Source: JAMQPK01 sp963782595 (GTDB lineage: Bacteria; Acidobacteriota; Vicinamibacteria; Vicinamibacterales; JAMQPK01). Taken from it: a DNA stretch of 64,000 nt. The stretch lies in the NCBI GenBank assembly GCA_963782595.1, contig CAWAKJ010000005.1, positions 806,001 through 870,000 on the forward strand. The letters are read 5' to 3'. The notes under the pieces were generated by a model. That model saw only the letters and a list, made by a program, of their open reading frames with translations, made no database searches and was not told the origin of the DNA. The position numbers were made by a program, and so were the translations under genes. Of the stretch, positions 33,936-41,606 are shown one piece after another (positions within the stretch are counted from its first letter, which is position 1; each line of letters opens with the position of its first letter).

Positions 33936-35017
33936 AGCGAAAGAGAGCGAAGCGCGCGTTTCTGTTTCTGATTGCGCTTGTCGTGGCCGCTGGCGCCGTG
34001 ATGGCCGGCGTGCTCTACACACGCACGAGCCAGGTTTATCAGGGCTACGAAGGCACAGAACAGTTTGTCGCGATTGAGCCGGGTAGCAGCACGCGGGCGA
34101 TCGGTCAGCGGCTCGTCGACGCAGGCGTGGTGAAAGACAGCGCGACATTCCGCGCGGCCTTGTGGCGAACCGGTCGCGCGCGCAGTCTGCAAGCGGGCGA
34201 GTTCCGTTTCGATCGGCCGATGACACCGGCCGAGGTCATCGAGAAGATCGCGCGCGGCGACGTGTATCAGCGCCGCATTACGTTCCCCGAAGGACTCACC
34301 ATGCACGAGATGGCGCGCATTTTCGAGGAGCAGGGTTTCGGAAAGAGGACGGCCTTTGTCGAGGCGGCGCGCGACACCAGCGCGATTCGCGACATCGATC
34401 CGGCGGCTGGCGATCTCGAGGGGTATTTGTTCCCCGAAACCTATGCGCTGCCGCGCGACACGACCGCGGCGAAGCTGACCGCGCTGATGGTGGCCCGCTT
34501 CAGGCAGCTCTTCACCAGCGAGATGCAGCAGGCGGCGCAGGCGCTCGAGCTGACGCCTCGGCAGGCCGTGACGCTGGCGTCGCTCGTCGAGAAGGAAACC
34601 GCAACGCCGTCAGAACGCCCGATGGTCGCGGCGGTGTATTTGAACCGGCGGAAGATCGGAATGGGCATGCAGGCCGATCCGACGGTGATTTACGCGCTTC
34701 AGAAAGCGGGTCGCTACGACGGCAACCTGCGTCGCGACGATCTGCAGTTCGATTCGCCGTACAACACGTACCGGTACCCGGGACTGCCCCCCGGTCCGAT
34801 CGCCTCGCCCGGGCTGGCGTCGCTGCAGGCGACCGTCGCGCCGGCCAAGGTGGACTATCTGTACTTCGTCAGCCGCAATGATGGGTCCCACGTCTTCGCG
34901 CGCACGCTCGCCGAGCACAACGACAACGTCAGGCAATATCAAGTGCGGTATTTCCGCGAGCAGCGCGCGGCCGAGCGCGCGGAAGCGGACAAGCAGAAGC
35001 CAAGCGGACGTCAGTAG
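33932..35017 (+). CDS. mltG: Endolytic murein transglycosylase MltG
   Basis: The 361-residue product has an N-terminal transmembrane helix (AFLFLIALVVAAGAVMAGVLY) and a LysM-like subdomain (EPGSSTRAIGQRLVDAGVV). The YceG domain carries LEGYLFPETYALP, the catalytic glutamate in LASLVEKETATPSERPMVAAVYLNR, MQADPTVIYAL and SPYNTYRYPGLPPGPIASPG. MltG cuts nascent glycan strands in the inner membrane and sets their length. It starts with GTG overlapping ruvX. The length is typical. Confidence 0.95.
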   Translation: MKRKRAKRAFLFLIALVVAAGAVMAGVLYTRTSQVYQGYEGTEQFVAIEPGSSTRAIGQRLVDAGVVKDSATFRAALWRTGRARSLQAGEFRFDRPMTPAEVIEKIARGDVYQRRITFPEGLTMHEMARIFEEQGFGKRTAFVEAARDTSAIRDIDPAAGDLEGYLFPETYALPRDTTAAKLTALMVARFRQLFTSEMQQAAQALELTPRQAVTLASLVEKETATPSERPMVAAVYLNRRKIGMGMQADPTVIYALQKAGRYDGNLRRDDLQFDSPYNTYRYPGLPPGPIASPGLASLQATVAPAKVDYLYFVSRNDGSHVFARTLAEHNDNVRQYQVRYFREQRAAERAEADKQKPSGRQ

Positions 35018-35025
35018 GCCGGCGG

Positions 35026-35292
35026 CTACTGCGGGGGCAGATCGGTCTTGCGCGTCCGATGATGACGAAGCGGGCGTGGGGGAGTGATGCGGCCCGGGCG
35101 AACCCAGCCGTCCAGCTTGAGCCAATGCTCCAGCGCGCGCCGCCGCCGGATCAGCTCTGAGGAGTCGTCCGACGTTTCGACATGAATCCGTCCGTCGCTG
35201 GACGTCCAGACCAGCTCAAATCCGGCACCTGAGGCCGTTTGCCGGATTTCACACTGCAGCCGCTCGCCCGGGCGCTCGAAGAACCAGATCAT
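35026..35292 (-). CDS. Small hypothetical protein (88 aa)
   Basis: The product has 88 residues, soluble, with an N-terminal beta-rich half (MIWFFERPGERLQCEIRQTASGAGFELVWTSSDGRIHVETSDD) and a basic C-terminus (RTRKTDLPPQ). No family is recognised. It is followed by two more small minus-strand genes upstream in the same orientation and may belong to the same unit. It converges on mltG with a nine-base gap. Confidence 0.6.
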   Translation of the reverse strand: MIWFFERPGERLQCEIRQTASGAGFELVWTSSDGRIHVETSDDSSELIRRRRALEHWLKLDGWVRPGRITPPRPLRHHRTRKTDLPPQ

Positions 35293-35331
35293 CCGCCCAC
35301 CTATCGGTGAATGGTGACACGTCCTGCAGGG

Positions 35332-35730
35332 TTAAAAGTACTTGCCGATGAAGCGTTCTGACAAATTGGCCGTGATGATGCCGGCGGCGAGCACCCACAC
35401 CATCCAGATCTGCACCTCGATCAGGCCGAGCGCGTTACCGGCGAGCAACGCGGCCGCCAGCAGGTAGATCGGCGCCGAAATCGCCGAGTGAGTACGGCGC
35501 GAGCGCAGGGCGTTGGCCGAGAAAAACGCGCACCACATGAGCAGCACGGCACAGCCAAGCCATGCCCGCATGATTGGAAGGAAGGCGAACGGTACCGCGG
35601 CACACATCGTCACCGCGACGGTGAGCCAGAAGACGGGTGTCCCGACTAGATCATCCCGACTTCGCCCCGTCTGCGTCGATCGGTCCGGCTGGGCAGGCGC
35701 CTTGCCCGCGCCGGGAACGGGCCGGTCCAT
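35332..35730 (-). CDS. Small integral membrane protein, hypothetical
   Basis: The product has 132 residues. A hydrophilic N-terminus of about 30 residues is followed by four hydrophobic segments (FWLTVAVTMCAAVPFAFLPI, WLGCAVLLMWCAFFSA, APIYLLAAALLAGNALGLI, WMVWVLAAGIITANL). The ATG overlaps the upstream stop by one base (TGATG), so the two are translated together. The family is not recognised. It could be an inner-membrane helper of the preceding protein. Confidence 0.65.
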   Translation of the reverse strand: MDRPVPGAGKAPAQPDRSTQTGRSRDDLVGTPVFWLTVAVTMCAAVPFAFLPIMRAWLGCAVLLMWCAFFSANALRSRRTHSAISAPIYLLAAALLAGNALGLIEVQIWMVWVLAAGIITANLSERFIGKYF

Positions 35731-36044
35731 CAGTGCGGATAACCGGCCGATTCGAGCGCGCCCTTCAGCTCACGTGTCGCCCGGTGGACAGGCTCGGTAA
35801 AAGCCGTACCGTGGTTTAACACCATGTGGAGCAAGGTGAAGGCCGCAAATCGAAGGCCTTCTGCGTGGAACTGGTGGATCGCGAGCTCCAGGCGCCCGCA
35901 TTGGTCCAATGCACGTGCAATATCCGGGGTAAGCGCCTCATTTTTCAGCGTCGACCGCACGGTATTGAGCGCCGCCAGCACAGCGCCCTTGTTGGCGTCA
36001 TTCTTGTTAGAGATGGTCATCAGAAAGCGGCGGAATCCTAGCAT
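35730..36044 (-). CDS. Small helical hypothetical protein (104 aa)
   Basis: The product has up to 104 residues and is all-alpha, with a pattern reminiscent of four-helix bundles (LTPDIARALDQCGRLELAIHQFHAEGLRFAAFTLLHMVLN). The ATG at 36044 is taken; an alternative ATG at 36020 (MTISNKND) is equally plausible because neither has a clear ribosome site. It overlaps the membrane-protein gene by one base and is divergent from the TetR gene with a 35-base gap, so TetR may control it. Confidence 0.6.
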   Translation of the reverse strand: MLGFRRFLMTISNKNDANKGAVLAALNTVRSTLKNEALTPDIARALDQCGRLELAIHQFHAEGLRFAAFTLLHMVLNHGTAFTEPVHRATRELKGALESAGYPH

Positions 36045-36079
36045 GATTCCGGGGTGTTCGATTACTGGTCAGAGGTGAA

Positions 36080-36769
36080 ATGGGTATCAGGGAACGTCAG
36101 GTTCGTGAGCGCGACACCGTCCGGCGAAAGATCCTCACCGCCGCGCGTACGCTCTTCTTGAACGAGGGCTATGCCAACGTGTCGATGCGCAAGATCGCCG
36201 AGCAGATCGAATACAGCCCGGGCGCGATCTACAGCTACTTCACCAGCAAGGAAGAGATCTTTTTCGCACTGGCCGAAGAGGGATTGCAGTTTGTCCGCGC
36301 ACACTGCGCCGCCCATCCGCGCGCGAGCGCACCACGCGAGCGCGTTCGCGAGGCCTTCTGGCGCTTCTATACATTCAGTAAGGAGCAGCCTGAGTACTTT
36401 TCGCTGATTTTCGTCGACAGCGCTGTGCCGCGCATCAGCCGCGACTGGGAACGCTTCAGCTCGATGCGCGAGCTCCGCTCGGAGGTCGAGCACGACATCC
36501 AGCAGTGCATCGACGAAAAAGTGTTTCCGGGGGTGGATTCGCCTGGCGCCATCTTCAGAATTTTGTGGACGGCCGCCTACGGCGCAGCCGTTTTCCGACT
36601 GAGCCATCGGTTGGCGCCGGGCGAAGACAGCGATGCGCTTGCGCATGATCTGCTCGACTCCGCCTTGACGGGCCTCCGGCATGGCGTCGAGCTGCACTTC
36701 ACGGCCGCATCCGACACGCGCGAACCGCTCGACACGGGCGAACAGAGCGCTTTCGAACTGGGGCACTGA
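36080..36769 (+). CDS. TetR-family transcriptional regulator
   Basis: The 229-residue product has a TetR helix-turn-helix at residues about 15-60 (RRKILTAARTLFLNEGYANVSMRKIAEQIEYSPGAIYSYFTSKEEIFFALAEEG) and an alpha-helical ligand domain with TetR_C-like features (YTFSKEQPEYFSLIFVDS). It probably represses the divergent three-gene set of small proteins, from which it is separated by 35 bases. The ligand is unknown. Confidence 0.9.
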   Translation: MGIRERQVRERDTVRRKILTAARTLFLNEGYANVSMRKIAEQIEYSPGAIYSYFTSKEEIFFALAEEGLQFVRAHCAAHPRASAPRERVREAFWRFYTFSKEQPEYFSLIFVDSAVPRISRDWERFSSMRELRSEVEHDIQQCIDEKVFPGVDSPGAIFRILWTAAYGAAVFRLSHRLAPGEDSDALAHDLLDSALTGLRHGVELHFTAASDTREPLDTGEQSAFELGH

Positions 36770-36863
36770 AGAAGGCTCTCTGTTTTCGACGCAGAGCCGC
36801 GGAGTCGCAGAGAACACCGCAAAAGGTTGACGGCTGTCTGAAGTGCGGCACCACTCGTCAAAA

Positions 36864-37085
36864 CCAATACAAAACAGGAGATCAGGAGATTAGGAGGCCG
36901 AAACGTTCCGGCAGGGTGGTATCAGTGCGTCCCGGCATCGACATCGTGGGCCGCGAATGCGGCCCACGCGCGGAGACGAACACCGCGATGTCGATGCGCA
37001 GTTAGCTCTTGACGGGTGATAGGAACTGGGCGCCTTGTATCCTGCCCGGACGCATACCAGCCTCCTAGCCTCCTAATCTCCTGTT
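36864..37085. mobile_element. MITE-like element, copy 2, with terminal inverted repeats
   Basis: The left end AACAGGAGATCAGGAGATTA (from 36872) is matched by the inverted right end CCTCCTAATCTCCTGTT (to about 37085), with the AGGAG word doubled at both ends. Inside are hairpin arms GCATCGACATCG (36935-36946) and CGATGTCGATGC (36986-36997) with core GTGGGCCGC-GAAT-GCGGCCCAC. The left end and hairpin match the element at 2940-3147. There is no transposase, so it is non-autonomous. It fills most of the 365-base gap between the TetR and CadC-like genes. Confidence 0.7.
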
Positions 37086-37134
37086 ACGTTTTTTGTTCAG
37101 GTGCGGACGCGTTCAGGGCTGAACGCCATTCCAT

Positions 37135-37938
37135 CTAGACTGCGGACCGTCGGGCGGGCGAGAGTGCGGCGGTAACCGCGCGTGCGATTTCGCCGGCGAC
37201 CTCCGTCTGCAGCGTCAACGTGTCGGTCATGACCCGATCGAACGTCTTCGCCCACAGATGCGTCTCTTCCTGCGATTCGATGAGCTGCGCCGTAATCCGC
37301 AAGCGGTCGCCGTCGCGGCGAACATTGCCTTCCACCAGGTAATCGGCGCTCAGCGCGCGGCCAATTTCCGCGGCGCCGCCCCCATCGCGTTGCGCGCGCT
37401 CGACCGACGTGCGTGCAATCACGCCAATCGTGCGCGGGCACGTCTGTGCCAGCTGGGTAATGGCTTCCTCTGTCAGGCCGTCGGTGAACCCGTCTGAGGG
37501 GCCGAACGGCACGACCGCCAGCCGCGCTCGTTTGCGAACAATGTGCGCGATGGTTGCCGGTGACGGCGGGCGATCGCTCGCGTGCGCTGCCCGGGGAAAC
37601 ACCTCGTTCAGGGCAATGAAGCGATACCCGCGCTTATGAACCGTCTCGATGAAGCGCGGCACCTCGGCTTCGTCGCCGAGCGTTGTCCGCAGCCGCCGCA
37701 CGGCGGCGTTCAGGCTGTGCTCGAAGTCGACGAAGGTCCCTTCCGGCCAGAGACGTTTGCAGAGCGCTTCACGGCCAATCACGTCGCCGGGTCTGTCGAG
37801 CAGGGCAGAGAGAATGCGAAGCGGCTGCTCCTGCAGCGCGATGCGGATGCCCCGCTTACGGAGCTCCCCGGTTCGAAGGTTCACTTCGAAGACACCAAAC
37901 CTGATGATGTCCGCCGCGGGGGCAGGTATTGTCTCCAT
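37135..37938 (-). CDS. CadC-like winged-helix protein, apparently truncated
   Basis: The 267-residue product has an OmpR-type winged helix (about 10-108: FGVFEVNLRTGELRKRGIRI.., HSLNAAVRRLRTTLGDEAEVPRFIETVHKRGYRFIA). After a linker comes a TolB-N-like region (RLAVVPFGPSDGFTDGLTEEAITQLAQ.. to VTAALS). Acidobacterial proteins of this design normally have a membrane segment and long TPR tail; here the protein stops soon after the TolB-like part (SPARRSAV), about 50 bases before the MITE-like element. There is no transmembrane segment. The target is unknown. The ATG follows GGAAAGC. Confidence 0.8.
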   Translation of the reverse strand: METIPAPAADIIRFGVFEVNLRTGELRKRGIRIALQEQPLRILSALLDRPGDVIGREALCKRLWPEGTFVDFEHSLNAAVRRLRTTLGDEAEVPRFIETVHKRGYRFIALNEVFPRAAHASDRPPSPATIAHIVRKRARLAVVPFGPSDGFTDGLTEEAITQLAQTCPRTIGVIARTSVERAQRDGGGAAEIGRALSADYLVEGNVRRDGDRLRITAQLIESQEETHLWAKTFDRVMTDTLTLQTEVAGEIARAVTAALSPARRSAV

Positions 37939-37964
37939 GCTTTCCTAATTGAATGGATTGTATC

Positions 37965-37994
37965 TTGACATTGTAAGCAGTCAAGTGACATATT
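37965..37994 (+). promoter_or_regulatory. Promoter and direct repeats before the MocR gene
   Basis: TTGACA (37965-37970), an 18-base spacer and CATATT (37989-37994) place the start point at about 38001, the ATG itself. TGACATTGT and TGACATATTG form a direct repeat over the promoter, a typical MocR autoregulator site. Confidence 0.55.
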
Positions 37995-38000
37995 GCACGC

Positions 38001-39371
38001 ATGACAATCAAGCTCCCGCCGAGGGGACAACGCAGCGGACCGATCTATCAGGCCATTGCCGATGCGATCGGCCGCGAGATCGAAGCCGGCCGGTTGAAGC
38101 CTGGCGGCCGTCTGCCGACGCAACGGGTGCTCGCCCGGCAACTGGGCGTGACGCTGACGACGGTGACGCGAGCGTACGTGGAGGCACAACGGCGCGGTCT
38201 GCTGAGCGGCGAGGTCGGGCGCGGCACGTTCGTGCGCCCGAGTGCGCTCGAGATCGAAGGCGCCGAAAATGGCGTGCTCGATCTCGCCGTCAACGCGCTG
38301 ATGCCGCTACCTTATATGGAGGAACTCGCCGATCGGCTGGCGGCCGCGATTCCGAGATCGGCCGGTGCGCGTATCTTCGGCTATCAGCATCACGCCGGCG
38401 CGCGGCACAATCGCGCCGCCGGTTCCGCCTGGATTGGCTGGACCGGCCTCGAAGCGCCGACCGATCGCATCGTGGTCACCGGCGGCGGACAACACGCCAT
38501 TCTTCTGTCGCTGATGGCACTGGCGAAACCGGGCGACGAGATTCTGGTCGAGGAGTTTACCTACCCCGGCATCACCGATCTTGCAGGTCATTTGCACCTG
38601 CGTCTGCGCACGGTTGCCGTCGATCGCGAGGGCATTGTTCCCGAATCGCTCGCCGACGCTTGTCGTACAGGACAGCCGACCGCGCTCTATTGCATTTCGT
38701 CGTTTCAGAATCCGACGGCGGCCATGATGTCGGAGAAGCGCCGTGAGGACATCGCCATGGTGGCGTTGGAGCATCACCTGACGGTCATCGAAGACGACGT
38801 GTTCGGCTTCCTTGCGCCCAATGTCAGGCCGCTCTCGAGCTTCCTGCCGGAAGATCAGTTTTTCTACATCACCAGCACCGCAAAGAGCATTGCGCCGGGT
38901 ATCCGCATCGGCTACCTCCTCGCGCCGTCCGCGATGATCGAGCGCCTTTCGGTGGCAGTCCTCAGGACGATCGTCAACGCGCCGCCGGCGATGGCAGAGC
39001 TCTCCACCAGCCTCATCACCGACGGGGTCGCCGGTCGCATCGTCGAGTGGAAGCGCAAGGAGATCGCGGCCCGGCAGGACATCGCGACGCGCGTACTCGC
39101 CGGGCTCGATGTGCAGACACAGCCGAGCAGCCCGCATTTGTGGGTGCGTTTGCCGGACCCCTGGCGCACCGACGCGTTCGTCGCGCGTGCCCGGCATCGC
39201 GGCATTCTGCTGAACAGCGCGGAATCGTTCGCCGTGGGGCATGAGACGGAGGTACAGGCGGTGCGCATTACGCTCGGCCCGCCGGCGACCCGGTCGGCAC
39301 TGGAAGAAGGGCTCAACGAAATCGTGCGCATCGTGAACCGCGTTCCGGAGGCGTACGAGCTAGTGGTCTGA
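38001..39371 (+). CDS. MocR-type regulator (GntR helix-turn-helix plus aminotransferase domain)
   Basis: The 456-residue product has an N-terminal GntR winged helix (about 10-75: PIYQAIADAIGREIEAGRLKPGGRLPTQRVLARQLGVTLTTVTRAYVEAQRRGLL) joined to a fold-type I aminotransferase domain with the PLP lysine in TSTAKSIAPGIRIG (Lys295), SSFQNPTAAMM and VIEDDVFGFL. Such proteins sense PLP-linked ligands and control amino acid, pyridoxine or GABA genes. It is divergent from the CadC-like gene and followed by the biotin operon 49 bases on, but a link to biotin is not established. Confidence 0.92.
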   Translation: MTIKLPPRGQRSGPIYQAIADAIGREIEAGRLKPGGRLPTQRVLARQLGVTLTTVTRAYVEAQRRGLLSGEVGRGTFVRPSALEIEGAENGVLDLAVNALMPLPYMEELADRLAAAIPRSAGARIFGYQHHAGARHNRAAGSAWIGWTGLEAPTDRIVVTGGGQHAILLSLMALAKPGDEILVEEFTYPGITDLAGHLHLRLRTVAVDREGIVPESLADACRTGQPTALYCISSFQNPTAAMMSEKRREDIAMVALEHHLTVIEDDVFGFLAPNVRPLSSFLPEDQFFYITSTAKSIAPGIRIGYLLAPSAMIERLSVAVLRTIVNAPPAMAELSTSLITDGVAGRIVEWKRKEIAARQDIATRVLAGLDVQTQPSSPHLWVRLPDPWRTDAFVARARHRGILLNSAESFAVGHETEVQAVRITLGPPATRSALEEGLNEIVRIVNRVPEAYELVV

Positions 39372-39379
39372 ACTATCAT

Positions 39380-39418
39380 ACGGTTCTTGGTTCCGGAAGA
39401 ACTGAGAACCGCAGGACT
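39380..39418 (+). repeat. Short GGTTCTTGG hairpin before bioB
   Basis: CGGTTCTTGGTTCC is followed by GGAAGAACTGAGAACCG, a hairpin of the same word family as 8448 and 22866, ending two bases before the bioB ATG. It could mask the bioB start. Confidence 0.5.
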
Positions 39419-39420
39419 CT

Positions 39421-40368
39421 ATGACCATCCGTCACGACTGGACGACTGAAAGCGTCGAAGCGCTCTATCACCTTCCGCTCACCGAGCTCCTGTTCCGCGC
39501 ACAGACCGTACACCGCCAGTATCACGATCCCGAGTCCGTTCAACGCTGCACGCTGCTCAGCATCAAGACCGGGGGCTGTCCCGAAGATTGCGCGTACTGT
39601 CCGCAGAGCGCGCACTACGAGACCGGAGTTGGCCGGGATGGGTTGATGAATCCCGACGCGGTGCTGGCCGCCGCGCATATCGCCAAAGACAACGGATCCA
39701 CACGATTCTGTATGGGTGCGGCCTGGCGCGAAGTGCACGACGGCGAGGCCTTCGAGGCGGTGTTGCGCATGGTGGGCGACGTCGCCAGGCTCGGGATGGA
39801 AGTCTGTACCACGCTGGGCATGTTGACGGCAGACCAGGCGGACCGGCTGAAGACTGCCGGTCTGACGGCCTACAATCACAATCTGGATACGTCGCCGGAG
39901 TTCTATCCCAGGATCATCACGACGCGCACATATCAGGAACGGCTCGATACGCTGCGGCATGTGCAGGACGCCGGGCTCAGCGTGTGCTGCGGCGGCATTG
40001 TGGGGATGGGCGAGTCGCCTCGCGATCGCTGTGCGTTGCTGGCCCAGCTCGGTCGTCTGAACCCTCACCCCGAGAGCCTGCCCGTGAACGTGCTTGTCCG
40101 CACAATGGGAACGCCGCTCGCCGATGCCGATGAGATCGATCCGATCGAGCTCGTCCGGACGATCGCGTGCGCCCGTCTCGTGGCGCCGAAAGCGCGCGTG
40201 CGACTGTCGGCGGGCCGGCTCGCCCTGTCGGACGAAGCGCAGGCGCTGTGCTTCGTCGCCGGCGCCAACTCCTTTTTTTCCGGCGAAAAACTGCTGACTT
40301 CGCCGAATCCGACGGTGGACGACGACAGACAGTTGATGGATCGGCTGGGTCTCCGCTTCCAGGCATGA
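39421..40368 (+). CDS. bioB: Biotin synthase
   Basis: The 315-residue radical SAM enzyme inserts sulfur into dethiobiotin to make biotin. The 4Fe-4S site is Cys53, Cys57 and Cys60 (GGCPEDCAYC). SAM- and substrate-site features include CMGAAWREVHDGEAFEAVL, YNHNLDTSPEFYP, CCGGIVGMGE and the 2Fe-2S arginine in KARVRLSAGR. It is the first gene of the bioB-bioF-bioA-bioD operon. The next gene starts inside its stop codon (ATGA). Confidence 0.97.
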   Translation: MTIRHDWTTESVEALYHLPLTELLFRAQTVHRQYHDPESVQRCTLLSIKTGGCPEDCAYCPQSAHYETGVGRDGLMNPDAVLAAAHIAKDNGSTRFCMGAAWREVHDGEAFEAVLRMVGDVARLGMEVCTTLGMLTADQADRLKTAGLTAYNHNLDTSPEFYPRIITTRTYQERLDTLRHVQDAGLSVCCGGIVGMGESPRDRCALLAQLGRLNPHPESLPVNVLVRTMGTPLADADEIDPIELVRTIACARLVAPKARVRLSAGRLALSDEAQALCFVAGANSFFSGEKLLTSPNPTVDDDRQLMDRLGLRFQA

Positions 40369-41606
40369 GCGTGCGGCAGGAATTCGAAGATCGTTTCGCG
40401 GCCATCCTGACCGAGCTGCGGGGCGCGGGTCTTCGGCGGCAGATGCGGCTGCCGCAGGGGCTCGATCTCGTCTCGAACGACTATCTCGGCCTCGCGACGC
40501 ACCCGCAACTGTCGGAAGCCATGCGCGCCGCCCTCGAGCATCTTCCGTCCGGATCGGGCGGTTCCCGCCTGCTGCGGGGGCATCACGAAGTCTTCGAGTG
40601 GATCGAAGAGCGGCTTGCACGATTCAGCGGAACGGAGTCTGCGTTGTTGTTCGGCTCCGGGTATGCCGCCAACATCGGCCTGCTGCAGGCGATCGTCGCA
40701 GCGGACGATCTCATCGTGTCGGACGAGCGCAATCATGCCAGCCTCATCGACGGCATCAGATTGACGAAGGCACACACCGGCATCTACCCCCATCAGGATC
40801 TGAACGCGCTGGACGCGCTGCTGCAGAAGCCGCGTAAAGGTCGCGCGATTATCGTCACCGAAAGCGTCTTCAGCATGGATGGCGACCTCACGCCGATTCA
40901 GGCCGTCTGCGACATCGCCGAACGCCGCGACGCGGCCGTCGTCGTGGACGAAGCGCACGCGACGGGACTCTACGGCAGTGCTGGATCGGGTCGTGTCGAA
41001 GAGCTGGGATTGCGCGATCGCGTGCTCGCGACCATTCACACAGGAGGCAAGGCGCTGGGGTCTGGCGGGGCGTGGGTGGCGGGATCGCGCGCGTTGTGCG
41101 ACGTTGTCGTGAATCGGGCGCGCTCGTTCATTTTTTCAACGGCGCCGCTTCCGGTGCTGGGCGCCGCGCTCGATGCCGGTCTTCAGGTGCTCGCAAGTGA
41201 ACCCGGCCGACGCATCGAGGTGCATCGCAAGGTCACGCTGCTACGGAGCGCGCTCGCGGCGGCCGGTGTTCACGCAGCGGGCGAGTCGCCGATTGTGCCG
41301 ATTCTCGCCGGGTCGAACGAAGCCGCGTTGGCATTGCAGTCGGGCCTGATGGCTGCCGGCTTCGACGTCCGCGCTATCCGGCCCCCTTCCGTTCCCCCTG
41401 GCACCGCGCGGCTGCGTGTGGCGGTGCGCTATCCCGTTGCCGATGAGGACCTTCTGCGCTTCGCGCGCGAGGTGGCCAGCCTCTTGGGGTCTGACCCCGG
41501 TACGGTACGGGTACGGTACGGGGGTCAGACCCCGCGAAAGCGATTGCGCGATCTCGCTGATGAAATCGAACGTGCCGACACGACGGGGTCAGACCCCGAG
41601 CCCTGA
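40365..41606 (+). CDS. bioF: 8-amino-7-oxononanoate synthase, with repeat-derived tail
   Basis: The 413-residue PLP enzyme condenses pimeloyl-thioester with alanine. Motifs include GSGGSRLLRG, ALLFGSGYAANIG, VDEAHATGLYG and the PLP lysine in HTGGKALGSGG (Lys229). The longer in-frame start upstream lies within bioB and is rejected. The normal domain ends near residue 375 (LLRFAREVASLL); the last 38 residues (GSDPGTVRVRYGGQTP..TTGSDPEP) come from GGGGTCTGACCCC repeats and carry the frame into bioA, giving a 47-base overlap. Confidence 0.95.
   Translation: MSVRQEFEDRFAAILTELRGAGLRRQMRLPQGLDLVSNDYLGLATHPQLSEAMRAALEHLPSGSGGSRLLRGHHEVFEWIEERLARFSGTESALLFGSGYAANIGLLQAIVAADDLIVSDERNHASLIDGIRLTKAHTGIYPHQDLNALDALLQKPRKGRAIIVTESVFSMDGDLTPIQAVCDIAERRDAAVVVDEAHATGLYGSAGSGRVEELGLRDRVLATIHTGGKALGSGGAWVAGSRALCDVVVNRARSFIFSTAPLPVLGAALDAGLQVLASEPGRRIEVHRKVTLLRSALAAAGVHAAGESPIVPILAGSNEAALALQSGLMAAGFDVRAIRPPSVPPGTARLRVAVRYPVADEDLLRFAREVASLLGSDPGTVRVRYGGQTPRKRLRDLADEIERADTTGSDPEP
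41486..41597. repeat. GGGGTCTGACCCC repeats at the bioF/bioA junction
   Basis: Three copies of the palindromic word lie at 41486-41498, 41521-41533 and 41585-41597. The first two flank GGTACGGTACGGG units and form a hairpin. They encode the bioF tail and, in the other frame, the bioA leader. The same repeat is in pheT at 25920-25979. Confidence 0.8.

Noticed and set aside
39372..39420. Biotin-operon regulator site (BirA or BioR type)
   Set aside because: The gap holds only a GGTTCTTGG hairpin. No TTGTAAACC-type BirA or TTATMKATAA-type BioR site was found.
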